Notes under the pieces: generated by a model
What the model was told of the DNA's origin: nothing
Database searches by the model: none
What the model saw: the letters and a program-made list of their open reading frames with translations, nothing else
Part shown: in pieces, positions 24,182 through 33,358 of the stretch
Layout of the letters: each line of letters begins with the position of its first letter
How positions within the stretch are numbered: the stretch's first letter is position 1
Source of the DNA: Rhizobium sp. Root1334
Lineage (GTDB): Bacteria > Pseudomonadota > Alphaproteobacteria > Rhizobiales > Rhizobiaceae
Assembly (NCBI RefSeq): GCF_001426665.1
Contig: NZ_LMEY01000001.1
Coordinates: 1,143,179 to 1,207,178, forward strand
Reading direction: 5' to 3'
DNA length: 64,000 nucleotides
Made by a program: the position numbers and the translations under genes

Positions 24182-25471
24182 TCAGCTTTTGCGGCCCATC
24201 AGGCAGAAGAAGAAGCCGTCGGTATCCGTCGATGCCGGCGTCAGCGTCACGGTCTTCATGTCCGCGGACCAGGGTTGCCGCTTGTCGGTGCCGAACAGAT
24301 CGGCCCAGGCGTCGGCGGCCGACAGGATTTCAAACTCGGGATTGTCCTCGCAGAACGCGTAGACCTGCGCCTCGTTTTCCTCTGGCAGAACCGAACAGGT
24401 GACGTAGATCAGATGACCACCGGGGCGCACGAAGGATGAAGCACCGGCCAGCGCTTCCTGTTGCTGGCCCAGCCGCTCCTCAAGGTTCTTCTGCGTCAGC
24501 CGCCACTTTGTGTCCGGGCGGCGGCGCCAGGTTCCGGTGCCGGTGCAGGGTGCATCGACCAGCACACGATCGAACTTGCCGGTAAACGGCTTCAGCCCCT
24601 CCAGCCGGTCATGGACCTGCACATTGCGGGTGCCCGCGCGCTTCAGCCGCTCGATGATCGGGGCCAGGCGCTTGCGGTCCGTGTCATAAGCGTGGATCTG
24701 GCCCTTGTTGTGCATGGCTGCGGACATGGCCAGCGTCTTACCGCCGCCACCGGCGCAATAATCGAGAATCTGCTCGTTTTCCTTCGGCATGACAAGATCG
24801 GAAACGATCTGCGAGCCTTCGTCCTGGACCTCGAACCAGCCCTTTTCGAAGGAGATTTCGGCAGTCACGTTGGGAAGGCGCGAGGCGCCCTCGCCCGCTT
24901 TGACGCGAATGCCGTTGCGAGCAATCGCTGCCGGTTCGACGCCGCTGCGATCCAGTGCCTTCAAGACCTTGTCGCGGGTCGCCTTCAGCGTGTTGACGCG
25001 CAGGTCGAGCGCCGGACGGCCAGCCAGAGCCTGTGCCTCCTCCAGCCAGTCTTCATCGAAATTTTCTTCAAAGGACGGCTGCACCCATTCCGGGATATCG
25101 CCCTGAACATGCAGCGGCGCATCGTCGAGCGTGCGGCTGGCAAAGGCAGCAACCATTTCGGCGGTCAGGGGCTCGGGCGCAAACCTGTCGCCATCCAGTT
25201 CCGCGGCCAGTTGTTCGGGCGAAACGCCCCACTGGCGGAACATCACGGCATGGCCGAGCGCGGTCGCGCTGTCGCTGTCCATCAGATAGGCGTGGGAAAG
25301 TTTCATGCGCAGCGCGTCATAGACGATATTGCCGATCGCGGCGCGGTCGCCGGACCCGGCAAACCGATGGGCCAGCCCCCAATCCTTGAGGGCATCGGCC
25401 ACGGGACGCTTGCGCGTTTCGATATCGGCAAGAACCTCAATGGCTCCGGCGAGCCTGCCACCCAGTCGCAT
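24182..25471 (-). CDS. RsmB/NOP family 5-methylcytosine rRNA methyltransferase
   Basis: A 429-residue RNA methyltransferase. The SAM-binding Rossmann domain shows ILDYCAGGGGKTLAMSA (motif I), HAYDTDRKRLAPI, and the two cysteine motifs that define the family: DAPCTGTGTWRRRPD and YVTCSVLPEEN, the latter carrying the nucleophile. An N-terminal RNA-binding region precedes it (DLRVNTLKATRDKVLKAL). It lacks a full NusB-like domain, so it differs from E. coli RsmB, and the exact cytosine target is unknown. The imelysin promoter region begins where it ends. Confidence 0.9.
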   Translation of the reverse strand: MRLGGRLAGAIEVLADIETRKRPVADALKDWGLAHRFAGSGDRAAIGNIVYDALRMKLSHAYLMDSDSATALGHAVMFRQWGVSPEQLAAELDGDRFAPEPLTAEMVAAFASRTLDDAPLHVQGDIPEWVQPSFEENFDEDWLEEAQALAGRPALDLRVNTLKATRDKVLKALDRSGVEPAAIARNGIRVKAGEGASRLPNVTAEISFEKGWFEVQDEGSQIVSDLVMPKENEQILDYCAGGGGKTLAMSAAMHNKGQIHAYDTDRKRLAPIIERLKRAGTRNVQVHDRLEGLKPFTGKFDRVLVDAPCTGTGTWRRRPDTKWRLTQKNLEERLGQQQEALAGASSFVRPGGHLIYVTCSVLPEENEAQVYAFCEDNPEFEILSAADAWADLFGTDKRQPWSADMKTVTLTPASTDTDGFFFCLMGRKS

Positions 25472-25658
25472 CTTTCAAACTCCATTTTCCGCCGTGGTAG
25501 CGGTGATGGCCGTCAAGAGCAAGCCGGGAGGTGCTTGCGTGTGACGAATGCTGACCAGATGGGAGGCTATGGTCATTACCGGAAGGCGAAATCCTTGCCC
25601 GGATGACCCGTATCAAATCCATCCGGAACAATTCCCGGACAGGCGTGTTGTTCTGCCG

Positions 25659-26060
25659 TCAGCCGACGACGCGATAACAGATGCTGGCGGTGCCGGAGTT
25701 GATCATGCCGATATGGGAAGCGGCGGCCTTGGAGAGATCGAGCACACGGCCGCGAATGAAGGGGCCACGGTCATTGATGCGAACGACGACGGTCTTGCCA
25801 TTGCGCTTGTTGGTGACGGCAACCTTGGTGCCGAACTTGAGATTGCGGTGCGCGGCGGTGAGGTAAGATGCATTCATCCGTTCGCCGGACGCGGTGCGCG
25901 ACGTCAGGGCGTACCAGGATGCCCCACCGCAATTACCAGCCTTGGCCGGAGTAGCCTTTGCCTGACCAGGTGCAGCCTGGCTTGGTGTCACTGCAGTAAA
26001 AGTTGCCCCCAAGGCAAAAGCTGCAGCAAGAGCAGCAGACGTGATCTTCATCTTGATCAA
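25659..26060 (-). CDS. RlpA-like exported double-psi beta-barrel protein
   Basis: A 133-residue protein with a signal peptide ([25 protein letters not shown]). It has one RlpA/DPBB domain: [38 protein letters not shown], then [24 protein letters not shown] with the catalytic-type Asp. RlpA proteins act on denuded peptidoglycan glycan strands or bind them. There is no SPOR domain, so it may not localise to the septum. The start is probably the TTG at 26060, with GAAGGGG eight bases before it; an ATG at 26051 is the alternative. Confidence 0.85.
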   Translation of the reverse strand: MIKMKITSAALAAAFALGATFTAVTPSQAAPGQAKATPAKAGNCGGASWYALTSRTASGERMNASYLTAAHRNLKFGTKVAVTNKRNGKTVVVRINDRGPFIRGRVLDLSKAAASHIGMINSGTASICYRVVG

Positions 26061-26518
26061 ACAGATGACCCCTTCGCTTGAAATTTAGTTAAGTCTTACG
26101 AAGGCTTGGGTTTTCAGGGGGAAAAATGGCGAAAACGTGCTTCAACCTTTAACGTTGCATTAGGAAATATTACCAATCTCCGAAAAATTAAAATTACGAA
26201 ATTTTGAAATTCTGTCACAAAGCTGCAGAAGTGCTTTGGATTCAGGCGTTAGTCTGCCAAAGGCCGTTCACATCGGCGTGAACATCTATCGGTTCAAGAA
26301 AAAGGATTCAATTTTTTGAAATTTGCCAAATCCGGCTGATTTTGAAGCTAGAGAATCCAGTATTCCCGTTATAGGTGTACAAAAATGGCAGCACTACGGA
26401 GATATTCTTGTCATTTTCCTAGACCAAACGGTCATGGATACAACGATATTTGGCCACAATTTATCTGGTCTATCAGAGACAGATCATAGACTATCCGAAC
26501 CGCCTTTTACTTGAAATA
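26061..26518. other. A+T-rich intergenic region, no gene recognised
   Basis: These 458 bases are visibly richer in A+T than their surroundings. They probably hold the promoter of the RlpA-like gene. The one structured site I see is GTTCAC-ATCGGC-GTGAAC at 26266-26283. A 63-codon frame on the plus strand has no ribosome-binding site and no family likeness, so I do not call it a gene. Confidence 0.5.
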
Positions 26519-27391
26519 TCAGCCGCGCCAGTGGCCGTTACTCCACAATTCCGCTAGCGAAATCCGATAGTCTGGGAAGCGGAAGACGAATCCGAGATCA
26601 CGCAGCCGTGTATTGGAAACACGCTTGTTCTCTCCATAGAAAGACCGCGCCATTGGTGAAAGCTCGGCGGTTTCAAAGGGCATCTCCGGCGGCGGCTCAA
26701 CGCCCATCAGGCGGGCGGCTTCGGCGACAATATCCTGCGGCGGCGCCGGCTCGTGATCCGTGACATTATAGATGCCGCCAATCGAACGGCCGGAGAGAAA
26801 GACGGCAGAGCCGGCAATATCCTCGACACGGATGCGGTTGAAGACCTGATTGGCCTTGATCAGGCGGCGCGCGGTTCCAGCGGCAAGATTGCAGAAAGCA
26901 TTACGGCCGGGCCCATAGATACCGGAGAGCCGCAACACCGCGACGGGTATATTGGCGGCCTCACCGAAGGCCAGCCACGCCTGTTCAGCAGCAACCCGCT
27001 CGACGGACCGGGCGGAGACCGGTTCCAGCGATGCCTCCTCCGTCACCCATGCGCCGCCATGATCGCCATAGACGCCAACCGTCGAGAGGTAGCCAGCCCA
27101 TTGCAAATTCGGCATCAAGCCGGCAAGCGGCGATGCGCCGGGACGCATCACCGGATCGCCGTCCCGGCCGGGCGCGATCGACTGGATGAGATGCGTCGTC
27201 TGCTTCATGGCAGCGGCAAGTTCGGGCGAGATCGTCACACCGTCATACACCAGTGCATCGAGGCCCAGATCACGCAGACCAGCGAGCTTGTCTTCAGAGC
27301 GCGTTGTCCCGGTCACTGATTGCGCCAGCGGCAAAAAAGCCTTGGCGATTGCCGATCCGGAAAAACCGGCGCCCAGAACCAGAACATGCAT
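26519..27391 (-). CDS. SDR family NAD-dependent epimerase-like protein (YeeZ type)
   Basis: A 290-residue atypical short-chain dehydrogenase. It opens with the nucleotide-binding motif VLVLGAGFSGSAIAKAF. YLSTVGVYGDHGGAWVTEE is the YeeZ-like segment in which the SDR active-site Ser/Tyr region is rearranged. LRLSGIYGPGRN and RIRVEDIAG follow, as in extended SDRs. The substrate is unknown. Its ATG overlaps the queG stop (TGATG), so it is translationally coupled to queG. Confidence 0.87.
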   Translation of the reverse strand: MHVLVLGAGFSGSAIAKAFLPLAQSVTGTTRSEDKLAGLRDLGLDALVYDGVTISPELAAAMKQTTHLIQSIAPGRDGDPVMRPGASPLAGLMPNLQWAGYLSTVGVYGDHGGAWVTEEASLEPVSARSVERVAAEQAWLAFGEAANIPVAVLRLSGIYGPGRNAFCNLAAGTARRLIKANQVFNRIRVEDIAGSAVFLSGRSIGGIYNVTDHEPAPPQDIVAEAARLMGVEPPPEMPFETAELSPMARSFYGENKRVSNTRLRDLGFVFRFPDYRISLAELWSNGHWRG

Positions 27392-28551
27392 CAGTCAACT
27401 CCTGCCAGTTTCCATTCGGCGAGCACCTCGGAATCGGTCTCGTCCTGCCGTCTTGCCGCAAATTCGGAGAAATCACCAGCCGTCATCAAGCGCGACAAGG
27501 CCCAGATCGCCATCCCCCGCACGGCCGCCGACGGATCACCCGCCAGACCAAGACAGAGCTCGGCCAAGCCCGCCTCGCCGGAATTTCCAGCTGCAATCAG
27601 ACAGTTGCGGACAAACCGGTCACGGCCGATACGCTTGACCGGTGAGCCGGAAAAGAACGTGCGAAAAGTGGGATCATCGAGCGTCAGCAGAAACGACAGC
27701 GGCGGCTCCTTCAGGTCCTCGCGCGCCTTCAGCTTCATCTGGGAGGCAGCGGCGGCAAACTTGTTCCACGGACAGGCCGACAGGCAATCGTCGCAGCCAT
27801 AAATCCGGTTGCCGATCCTTGGGCGAATGGCGGGATCGATCGGGCCTTTATGCTCGATCGTCAGATAGGAAATGCAGCGGCGCGCATCGATCCGGTAGGG
27901 TGCCGGAAATGCATCCGTCGGGCAGGCATCGAGGCAAGCGCGGCAGGAACCGCAGTGATCCCGTTCCGGCGTATCAATCGAAAGGTCAGCGGTGGTGAAC
28001 AGGCTGCCGAGAAACAGCCAGGAGCCGAACTCACGGCTGACGAGATTGGTATGCTTGCCCTGCCAGCCAAGGCCGGCCTGCTCAGCCAGAGGCTTCTCCA
28101 TCACGGGGGCCGTATCGACGAAGACCTTGACGTCCTCGCCTGCCCGCGCAGCAAACCGGGTTGCCACTTCTTTCAGCTTGCCCTTGATCACATCATGGTA
28201 ATCGCGATTGCGGGCATAAACGGAAATGGCGCCGCGTTCCGGCTTATCAAGGATGGAGCGCGGGTCTTCGTCCGGCCCGTAGTTCATGCCGAATAAGACG
28301 ACGGAGCGCACGTCGCTCCAGAGCACGCGAGGATCGCCCCGGCGGTCGGCCGTGTCAGCCATCCAGTCCATCGTGCCGTGATAGCCTTCGGCGAGGAAAT
28401 CGGCGAGACGTTCCGGCGCCTGCGGAATGGAAGCGGGCAGCGTCACCCGGCAGACATCGAAACCCTTGTCGCGGGCTTCGTCCTTCAGGAAGCTGGTCAG
28501 CGTCCGGCGCCGCTTGTCATGCTTCTCCTCCAGGAGCGCATTGCCGGGCAC
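27391..28551 (-). CDS. queG: Epoxyqueuosine reductase QueG
   Basis: A 386-residue iron-sulphur and cobalamin enzyme that reduces epoxyqueuosine to queuosine in tRNA, the last step of the pathway. VDTAPVMEKPLAEQAGLGWQ holds the catalytic Asp region. Two 4Fe-4S motifs, CGSCRACLDACPTDAF and CDDCLSACPWNKFA, follow, then a HEAT-like C-terminus (RNCLIAAGNSGEAGLAEL). I chose the GTG at 28551 because AAGGAG lies seven bases before it; the ATG frame to 28665 runs into the upstream GST gene. A GST gene 11 bases upstream and an SDR gene downstream share the operon. Confidence 0.93.
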   Translation of the reverse strand: MPGNALLEEKHDKRRRTLTSFLKDEARDKGFDVCRVTLPASIPQAPERLADFLAEGYHGTMDWMADTADRRGDPRVLWSDVRSVVLFGMNYGPDEDPRSILDKPERGAISVYARNRDYHDVIKGKLKEVATRFAARAGEDVKVFVDTAPVMEKPLAEQAGLGWQGKHTNLVSREFGSWLFLGSLFTTADLSIDTPERDHCGSCRACLDACPTDAFPAPYRIDARRCISYLTIEHKGPIDPAIRPRIGNRIYGCDDCLSACPWNKFAAAASQMKLKAREDLKEPPLSFLLTLDDPTFRTFFSGSPVKRIGRDRFVRNCLIAAGNSGEAGLAELCLGLAGDPSAAVRGMAIWALSRLMTAGDFSEFAARRQDETDSEVLAEWKLAGVD

Positions 28552-28562
28552 CGAACCGCTCC

Positions 28563-29255
28563 TTAAAAATCGAGATCGGCGTAATGGGAAACCGGCGTGA
28601 CGCCACGCACACGCTCGGCCAGCAGCGGGCGGAACGACGGACGCGACTTCAGACGCTGATACCAATCCTTCACAGCCGGCGCTTCCGACCAGTCGATTTC
28701 ACCGAGATAGTCCAGAACCGAAATGGCAGCCGCTGCAGCAAGATCGGCATAGGACAACCGGTCGCCGGCCAGATAGGTCCGCGAACCGGCAAGCCAGCCG
28801 AGATATTTCAGGTGCTGGCGGATATTCGAGCGCGATGTGCGCAGTATTTTCGAATCCGGGGCGCCGCCACCCTGATCGGGCGTCATCTGCAGCTTGAAGA
28901 TACGCTCCCGCACCAGGGGCCGCGTCACGTCGGCTTCCATCTTCTGCAGGAACCATTCGACCAGACGGCGGATTTCCGCGCGCTGGAACGGGTCTTCCGC
29001 CAGAAGACGGCGATCGCGCTTCAGCACGCCATGGGTTTCGTCGACATATTCGGAAATCACCATCGCGCCACAGAGTGCCCGCATGCTGTCATCGACATAG
29101 ACCGGCAAGGTGCCTGCTGGATTGAGCGTCAGGAAATCCCGCCGCTTTTCCCAAGGCTGCTCCTCCGCCAACTCCGTCTGATAGCCGTATTCCGACAGGA
29201 TCAGACGGACGAACCGGGAGGATGTGGACATCGGGTGGTGATAAAGTGTCGGCAT
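28563..29255 (-). CDS. Glutathione S-transferase family protein (queG operon)
   Basis: A 230-residue GST with the thioredoxin-like N-domain (LYHHPMSTSSRFVRLILSEYGYQTELAEE, cis-Pro at AGTLPVYVDD, glutathione site CGAMVISEYVDE). An unusually long charged linker and alpha-helical C-domain follow, with YLAGDRLSYADLAAAAAISVLDYLGEIDW, the N-capping box. The Ser residues in PMSTSSRF are the candidate catalytic ones. The gene stops 11 bases before queG starts, and the pair seems cotranscribed. No functional link to queuosine is known. It is divergent from uppP. Confidence 0.88.
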   Translation of the reverse strand: MPTLYHHPMSTSSRFVRLILSEYGYQTELAEEQPWEKRRDFLTLNPAGTLPVYVDDSMRALCGAMVISEYVDETHGVLKRDRRLLAEDPFQRAEIRRLVEWFLQKMEADVTRPLVRERIFKLQMTPDQGGGAPDSKILRTSRSNIRQHLKYLGWLAGSRTYLAGDRLSYADLAAAAAISVLDYLGEIDWSEAPAVKDWYQRLKSRPSFRPLLAERVRGVTPVSHYADLDF

Positions 29256-29434
29256 AAGCTATCGGATTTCGTCAGTTCGGTTGGGAGGGGGGTGGCTGTC
29301 TCGTGGCGGTTTCGTCTGGCCACGCTGCGTTAGAAAAAGCTATAGGAACTTGCTGCCGCAAACACAAGCGAATCAGCCAATGCCCTTCGTTGGCCCCAGA
29401 GCCTAACCTCCAATGCTTCAGGGAAGCTTAATTC

Positions 29435-30241
29435 ATGGCCGATCAATCGATCATCAGTGCGCTTATCCTTGGCCTTATCGAAGGCCTGACCGAATTTATT
29501 CCGGTATCGTCCACCGCCCATGTCCTGCTCGCCGGGCATTTTCTTGGCTTCAAGTCCCCCGGCAATACCTTCGCCGTCCTCATCCAGCTCGGCGCGATCC
29601 TCGCCATCTTGCTGGTTTATTTCCAGCGCCTGCTGTCAATCGCGATGGCTCTGCCATCCAGCGCAAAGGCGCGGCGGTTTGTTCTCTCGGTCCTGCTCGC
29701 CTTCCTGCCGGCTGCCGTGATCGGCGCCATTGCGCATGACTTCATCAAGACCGTGCTGTTCGAAACGCCGATGCTGATCTGTGTCGTCCTGATCATCGGC
29801 GGCATCATTCTCTATGCAATCGATCGTATGCCGTTGAAGCCGATATACCGCGACGTCATGGATTATCCACCCTCGCTGGCCCTCAAAATCGGCCTGTTCC
29901 AGTGCCTGGCGATGATCCCCGGCACTTCGCGCTCCGGCGCTACGATTGCAGGCGCGCTTCTGATGGGAACCGACAAGCGTTCTGCCGCAGAGTTTTCGTT
30001 CTTCCTGGCGATGCCGACAATGCTCGGCGCCTTCACGCTTGATCTCTACAAAAACCGGGCCGCGCTCGACTTCAACGATGCAACGCTGATCGCCGTCGGC
30101 TTCATCGCCGCCTTCGTCTCCGCGCTGCTGGTGGTGCGCTCGCTTCTGAACTTCGTCTCCAGCCGCGGCTTCGCGCCATTTGCGATCTGGCGCATCCTCG
30201 TCGGAACGGCCGGCCTCATCGGCCTGTGGCTGTTCGGTTAA
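29435..30241 (+). CDS. uppP: Undecaprenyl-diphosphatase
   Basis: A 268-residue polytopic inner membrane enzyme that dephosphorylates undecaprenyl diphosphate to recycle the lipid carrier of peptidoglycan and surface polysaccharides; it also gives bacitracin resistance. The two catalytic regions are present: [14 protein letters not shown] (residues 16-29) and [19 protein letters not shown]. Eight hydrophobic helices are apparent. The length is normal. It is a single-gene unit, divergent from the GST-queG operon and convergent with a small exported-protein gene. Confidence 0.95.
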   Translation: MADQSIISALILGLIEGLTEFIPVSSTAHVLLAGHFLGFKSPGNTFAVLIQLGAILAILLVYFQRLLSIAMALPSSAKARRFVLSVLLAFLPAAVIGAIAHDFIKTVLFETPMLICVVLIIGGIILYAIDRMPLKPIYRDVMDYPPSLALKIGLFQCLAMIPGTSRSGATIAGALLMGTDKRSAAEFSFFLAMPTMLGAFTLDLYKNRAALDFNDATLIAVGFIAAFVSALLVVRSLLNFVSSRGFAPFAIWRILVGTAGLIGLWLFG

Positions 30242-30248
30242 GCCCAAT

Positions 30249-30287
30249 AAAAAACCGCATGCACCTCAATGAAGAGAGTACATGCGG
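30249..30287 (-). terminator. Intrinsic terminator of the 54-residue protein gene
   Basis: On the minus strand, GTACATGCGG's partner stem CCGCATG-C-AC (one mismatch in ten pairs, 13-base loop) is followed by six T residues. It lies about 50 bases after the small gene's stop codon and faces away from uppP. The plus-strand side has no T tract. Confidence 0.65.
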
Positions 30288-30338
30288 CTCCTGGCCCCCG
30301 CCATAGTCTGTGCCGCCTTCGCGAGAAGGCGGAAACTC

Positions 30339-30503
30339 TTATTCTGCAGCAAGCGTGCCGATCGACGCCGTCGTGCAGGGATCGACGCCATAGGCCGGCG
30401 CGCAACCGCTGTGATTGCTGGCGACCGTCTTCGGCGCAGCGAAGGATCCAGCCAGGATAATAAGTGCCGCGCACGCAAAGAAAATCGCGATCGACTTGCC
30501 CAT
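30339..30503 (-). CDS. Small exported or membrane-anchored protein (54 residues), unknown function
   Basis: A short gene with its own ribosome-binding site (GAGAGG ten bases before the ATG) and its own terminator. The product opens with a hydrophobic segment (KSIAIFFACAALIILAGSFAA) that could be a signal peptide or a single membrane anchor. A short polar tail with two cysteines follows (GCAPAYGVDPCTT), which could form a disulphide in the periplasm. I do not recognise the family. A longer frame upstream adds 33 residues without support. The complete expression unit argues that it is real. Confidence 0.6.
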   Translation of the reverse strand: MGKSIAIFFACAALIILAGSFAAPKTVASNHSGCAPAYGVDPCTTASIGTLAAE

Positions 30504-30753
30504 AAAAAATGTGCCTCTCAAGGTGATATGATGGAGCCGGTTGTTCCTTGTGTGAACGATGCGGCGCGGCTGCTGTGTATGTGCTGGAACTGTCGTTATC
30601 AATATCGATACATGTTGAATCGACGGTAAAGACCAATCGCTTTTTTAAGTGAGGCAGAACTGCAACGTTTTATTCTGTGACGGGCAAAAAGAAGCTGCCG
30701 GGGAGTACCGGCGGCTCAATCAAACTGTAGATTTCAAGCGGTATGCGGCGCGA

Positions 30754-31734
30754 TCAGGCGGCGCTGCCGGACCGGGAATACTGGCCCTGCGGACGGTAGC
30801 GCACCACATAGGATGGCAGCACGGCCTCGACCGACGTCGGCGCGATGCCGAACGCCTGCAGCGTGCGCCCTTCGGCCTGCGCATTCGAGGACACGACATT
30901 GTCGCTCTTCAGCAGCGTGACCTGATCGACAGTGAGCGGCGGCGCGATGAACGGGACCATCGAGGCGACAGAGCCGATCAGGGAAGCGATGCCAAACGGG
31001 ATCGGCAGCAGGGTGCGCTTGCGATCGATCGTCTTCATGAGGATTTCGAGACAGTTCTTGAAGGTCAGCACTTCCGGGCCGCCGATCTCGTAAATCCGGC
31101 CCTTGGCAACCTTGCCTTCGACAGACTTGGCGACCGCTTCGGCAACGTCGGTGACATAGACCGGCTGGAACGCGGTTTCGCCACCGCCGACGAGCGGCAG
31201 CACCGGCGAGAAGCGCGACATTTCGGCGAACTTGTTGAAGAAACCATCTTCCGGTCCGAAGACGATCGACGGCCGCAGGATGACGGCGTCTGGAACGGTC
31301 TCCAGGATCGCCTTTTCGGCACGGCCCTTGCTGCGGGCATAGAGCGATTCAGCGCTGGCATCGGCCCCGATGGCGGACACATGCGTCAGTGTCGCACCAG
31401 CACCCCGTGCGGCTTCCGCCACGGCGCGGGCACCAAAATCCTGGACCGAATCGAATGTGTTGCGTCCACTCTCGAACAGGATGCCGACGCAGTTGACGAC
31501 ATGATCGGAACCCTGAGCCGCCGCATCGACCGACTTGCGGTAGCGCAGGTTGGCCTGAACGAAGGAAATCTGCCCGACATTGCCCAAAGGCTGCAGGAAA
31601 CCGGCGAGATCCGGGCGGCGAACGGCAACCCGAATGCGAAAGCCGCGCTTGGCCAGAGCCCGCACGACATGCCGGCCGACAAACCCGGAACCGCCGAAAA
31701 CGGTGACGAGCGGCGGGAGATTGGACAAAGTCAT
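30754..31734 (-). CDS. Complex I NDUFA9-like SDR family protein
   Basis: A 326-residue atypical short-chain dehydrogenase. VTVFGGSGFVGRHVVRALAKRGFRIRVAVRRP is the nucleotide-binding fold of the NDUFA9/YlbE-like branch. THVSAIGADASAESLYARSKGRAEKAI contains the Tyr and Lys of the SDR active site in the usual YxxxK spacing. ILRPSIVFGPEDGFFNKFA follows. In mitochondria NDUFA9 is an accessory subunit of complex I; whether this homologue joins complex I in the bacterium is not known. The neighbouring DUF1330 gene lies 121 bases upstream on the same strand. Confidence 0.9.
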   Translation of the reverse strand: MTLSNLPPLVTVFGGSGFVGRHVVRALAKRGFRIRVAVRRPDLAGFLQPLGNVGQISFVQANLRYRKSVDAAAQGSDHVVNCVGILFESGRNTFDSVQDFGARAVAEAARGAGATLTHVSAIGADASAESLYARSKGRAEKAILETVPDAVILRPSIVFGPEDGFFNKFAEMSRFSPVLPLVGGGETAFQPVYVTDVAEAVAKSVEGKVAKGRIYEIGGPEVLTFKNCLEILMKTIDRKRTLLPIPFGIASLIGSVASMVPFIAPPLTVDQVTLLKSDNVVSSNAQAEGRTLQAFGIAPTSVEAVLPSYVVRYRPQGQYSRSGSAA

Positions 31735-31855
31735 GGCACAGGCACTCCTGATCTGCAGTATGGCGTATATGAGCTACATAGCCCAATCGTCGGGCGACGG
31801 GAAGGCTTATCGCAAAGGCTTTTCTGCCGCTTTACGCCGCAGTTGCTGCAGTGCA

Positions 31856-32143
31856 TCAGATACCTTCGACGACCACCATTTCCGCATCGGCACATTGCTG
31901 GCGAATGCCGGCAGCGACCTGATATTCCGCAGAGTGATAACAGTCGACGGCAGCCTGCAGAGATGGGAATTCAATCACCACGTTGCGGCCGCGCACATCG
32001 CCCTCCAATCGCTGGAAAGCGCCACCGCGTGCCAGAAAATTGGCGCCGTACTTCTCAAACGCCGGCTTTGCCGCAGAAACATAATCCTTGTAACGCTCGG
32101 CATCGCGGACATCGACCCGCGCAATCCAGTAGCCCTTGGCCAT
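31856..32143 (-). CDS. DUF1330 domain protein
   Basis: A 95-residue single-domain protein of the dimeric ferredoxin-like (Dabb-type) fold. KGYWIARVDVRDAERYKDYVSAAKPAFEKYGANFLARGG is the DUF1330 signature, and NVVIEFPSLQAAVDCYHSAEYQVA the second half. No catalytic role is established for the family. AGGGAGA precedes the ATG at 32143; the longer frame adds 46 residues outside the domain. It is divergent from the beta-helix gene. Confidence 0.9.
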   Translation of the reverse strand: MAKGYWIARVDVRDAERYKDYVSAAKPAFEKYGANFLARGGAFQRLEGDVRGRNVVIEFPSLQAAVDCYHSAEYQVAAGIRQQCADAEMVVVEGI

Positions 32144-32293
32144 GGCAATCTCCCTAAATTCGTTGCAAGCCAGAATTATCGTTTCGGCTTCTTCCGTCAA
32201 ATCATTTGACCGGTCAAGATATGGAAACGTCTCAGAAAAATGCGACAGCTTCACAACCGGCGCTTGAGCCGCACAAATCACGGAAGACCGAGC

Positions 32294-33358
32294 ATGTTTG
32301 CCTACAGAAGAATTGCAGCGCTGTCCGGCGGACTATTTGCATTGTTCCTGTATCCCGGGGCACCCCAGGCCAAGCCCACGCAATGCAGTGCCAGCGTCTA
32401 TGCGGCGGTAAAGGCTCCAGCGGCAAAACAGGATGCAACTGTCGAACTGCGCTGCAATCTGACCCTGTCGCCCGGCGATATCATCACCAAACGCCTGATC
32501 TTCTCTGGCGCCAATGCGTCGGGGATGACGCTGGACTGCAAGGGCGCCACGCTTGACGGATCGCGCGGCTCGGTCAACTTCAGCCGGCCGAGCATTCTCA
32601 TACGCTCCACCAAAGGCAAAAACGGTGACTGGAGCGCACCATCGGATGTCACCGTGCGCAACTGCGTGATCAAAGGGGCGCTTCGCCTTCAAGGTCTGGG
32701 CACCAACGGCCAGGCGAAAGCCGTCCAATCGTCATCTCTGACTGCCGGCCATACGGCCTTTGCGCAGGCATCGGCGCCGACGCGAATCTCGCTTTCCGCC
32801 CTGACATTCATCGCTGATACCAGGGTGCCTCTCTATATCGGGCCAGGCGTCACAAAGGTCCGTGTCGAAAATTCCACCTTTACGGGACAGAGCGATGGGC
32901 CGGCCCTCTATCTCGATGCGGAGTCGGCGGAAAACACGATCTCGGGCAATCGGTTTGCAGTAAACAGCCGGCGCGAGCAGCTTGCCATCGATGGGGCGGC
33001 GAGAAACATGATCCGTGGAAATGTCTTCGACAATCCGGTCAATGGTGGCATTTTTGTCTATCGCAACTGCGGCGAAGGCGGCACGATCCGCCATCAGAAA
33101 CCACAGAACAACACGATTTCCGGCAACACCTTCAAATACCAGATGGCATTCATGGCGAAGCCCGCCGTCTGGCTGAACTCACGCAACGGCGCGCAACGCT
33201 ATTGCTTCCGCGACCCCGCACATCCCTTCGGCAGCAGCATCAGCTCGCTGGACTTCGCGCAGTTCAACACCGTGACAGGCAACCGCCTGATCGGCGGCAG
33301 CACTTCCCTCATTCGCAATACCGACCCGAGCAACCGGGTCGAGGACAACGGCAATTGA
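32294..33358 (+). CDS. Secreted right-handed parallel beta-helix protein
   Basis: A 354-residue protein with an N-terminal signal (RIAALSGGLFALFLYPGAPQA). The body is Asn/Ser/Thr-rich with periodic beta-helix rungs: TVRNCVIKGALRLQG, VRVENSTFTGQSDGPALYL, ENTISGNRFAVNS, NMIRGNVFDNPVNGGIFVY, NNTISGNTFKY, FNTVTGNRLIGG. Such PbH1 repeats occur in polysaccharide lyases, epimerases and adhesins. I see no lyase active-site signature, so enzyme activity is unproven. GGAAGACCGAGC precedes the ATG at 32294. It ends one base before the convergent pyrF stop codon. Confidence 0.8.
   Translation: MFAYRRIAALSGGLFALFLYPGAPQAKPTQCSASVYAAVKAPAAKQDATVELRCNLTLSPGDIITKRLIFSGANASGMTLDCKGATLDGSRGSVNFSRPSILIRSTKGKNGDWSAPSDVTVRNCVIKGALRLQGLGTNGQAKAVQSSSLTAGHTAFAQASAPTRISLSALTFIADTRVPLYIGPGVTKVRVENSTFTGQSDGPALYLDAESAENTISGNRFAVNSRREQLAIDGAARNMIRGNVFDNPVNGGIFVYRNCGEGGTIRHQKPQNNTISGNTFKYQMAFMAKPAVWLNSRNGAQRYCFRDPAHPFGSSISSLDFAQFNTVTGNRLIGGSTSLIRNTDPSNRVEDNGN

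Noticed and set aside
26323..26514. 63-codon plus-strand frame in the A+T-rich gap
   Set aside because: TTG start, no ribosome-binding site, no domain; it looks like chance.
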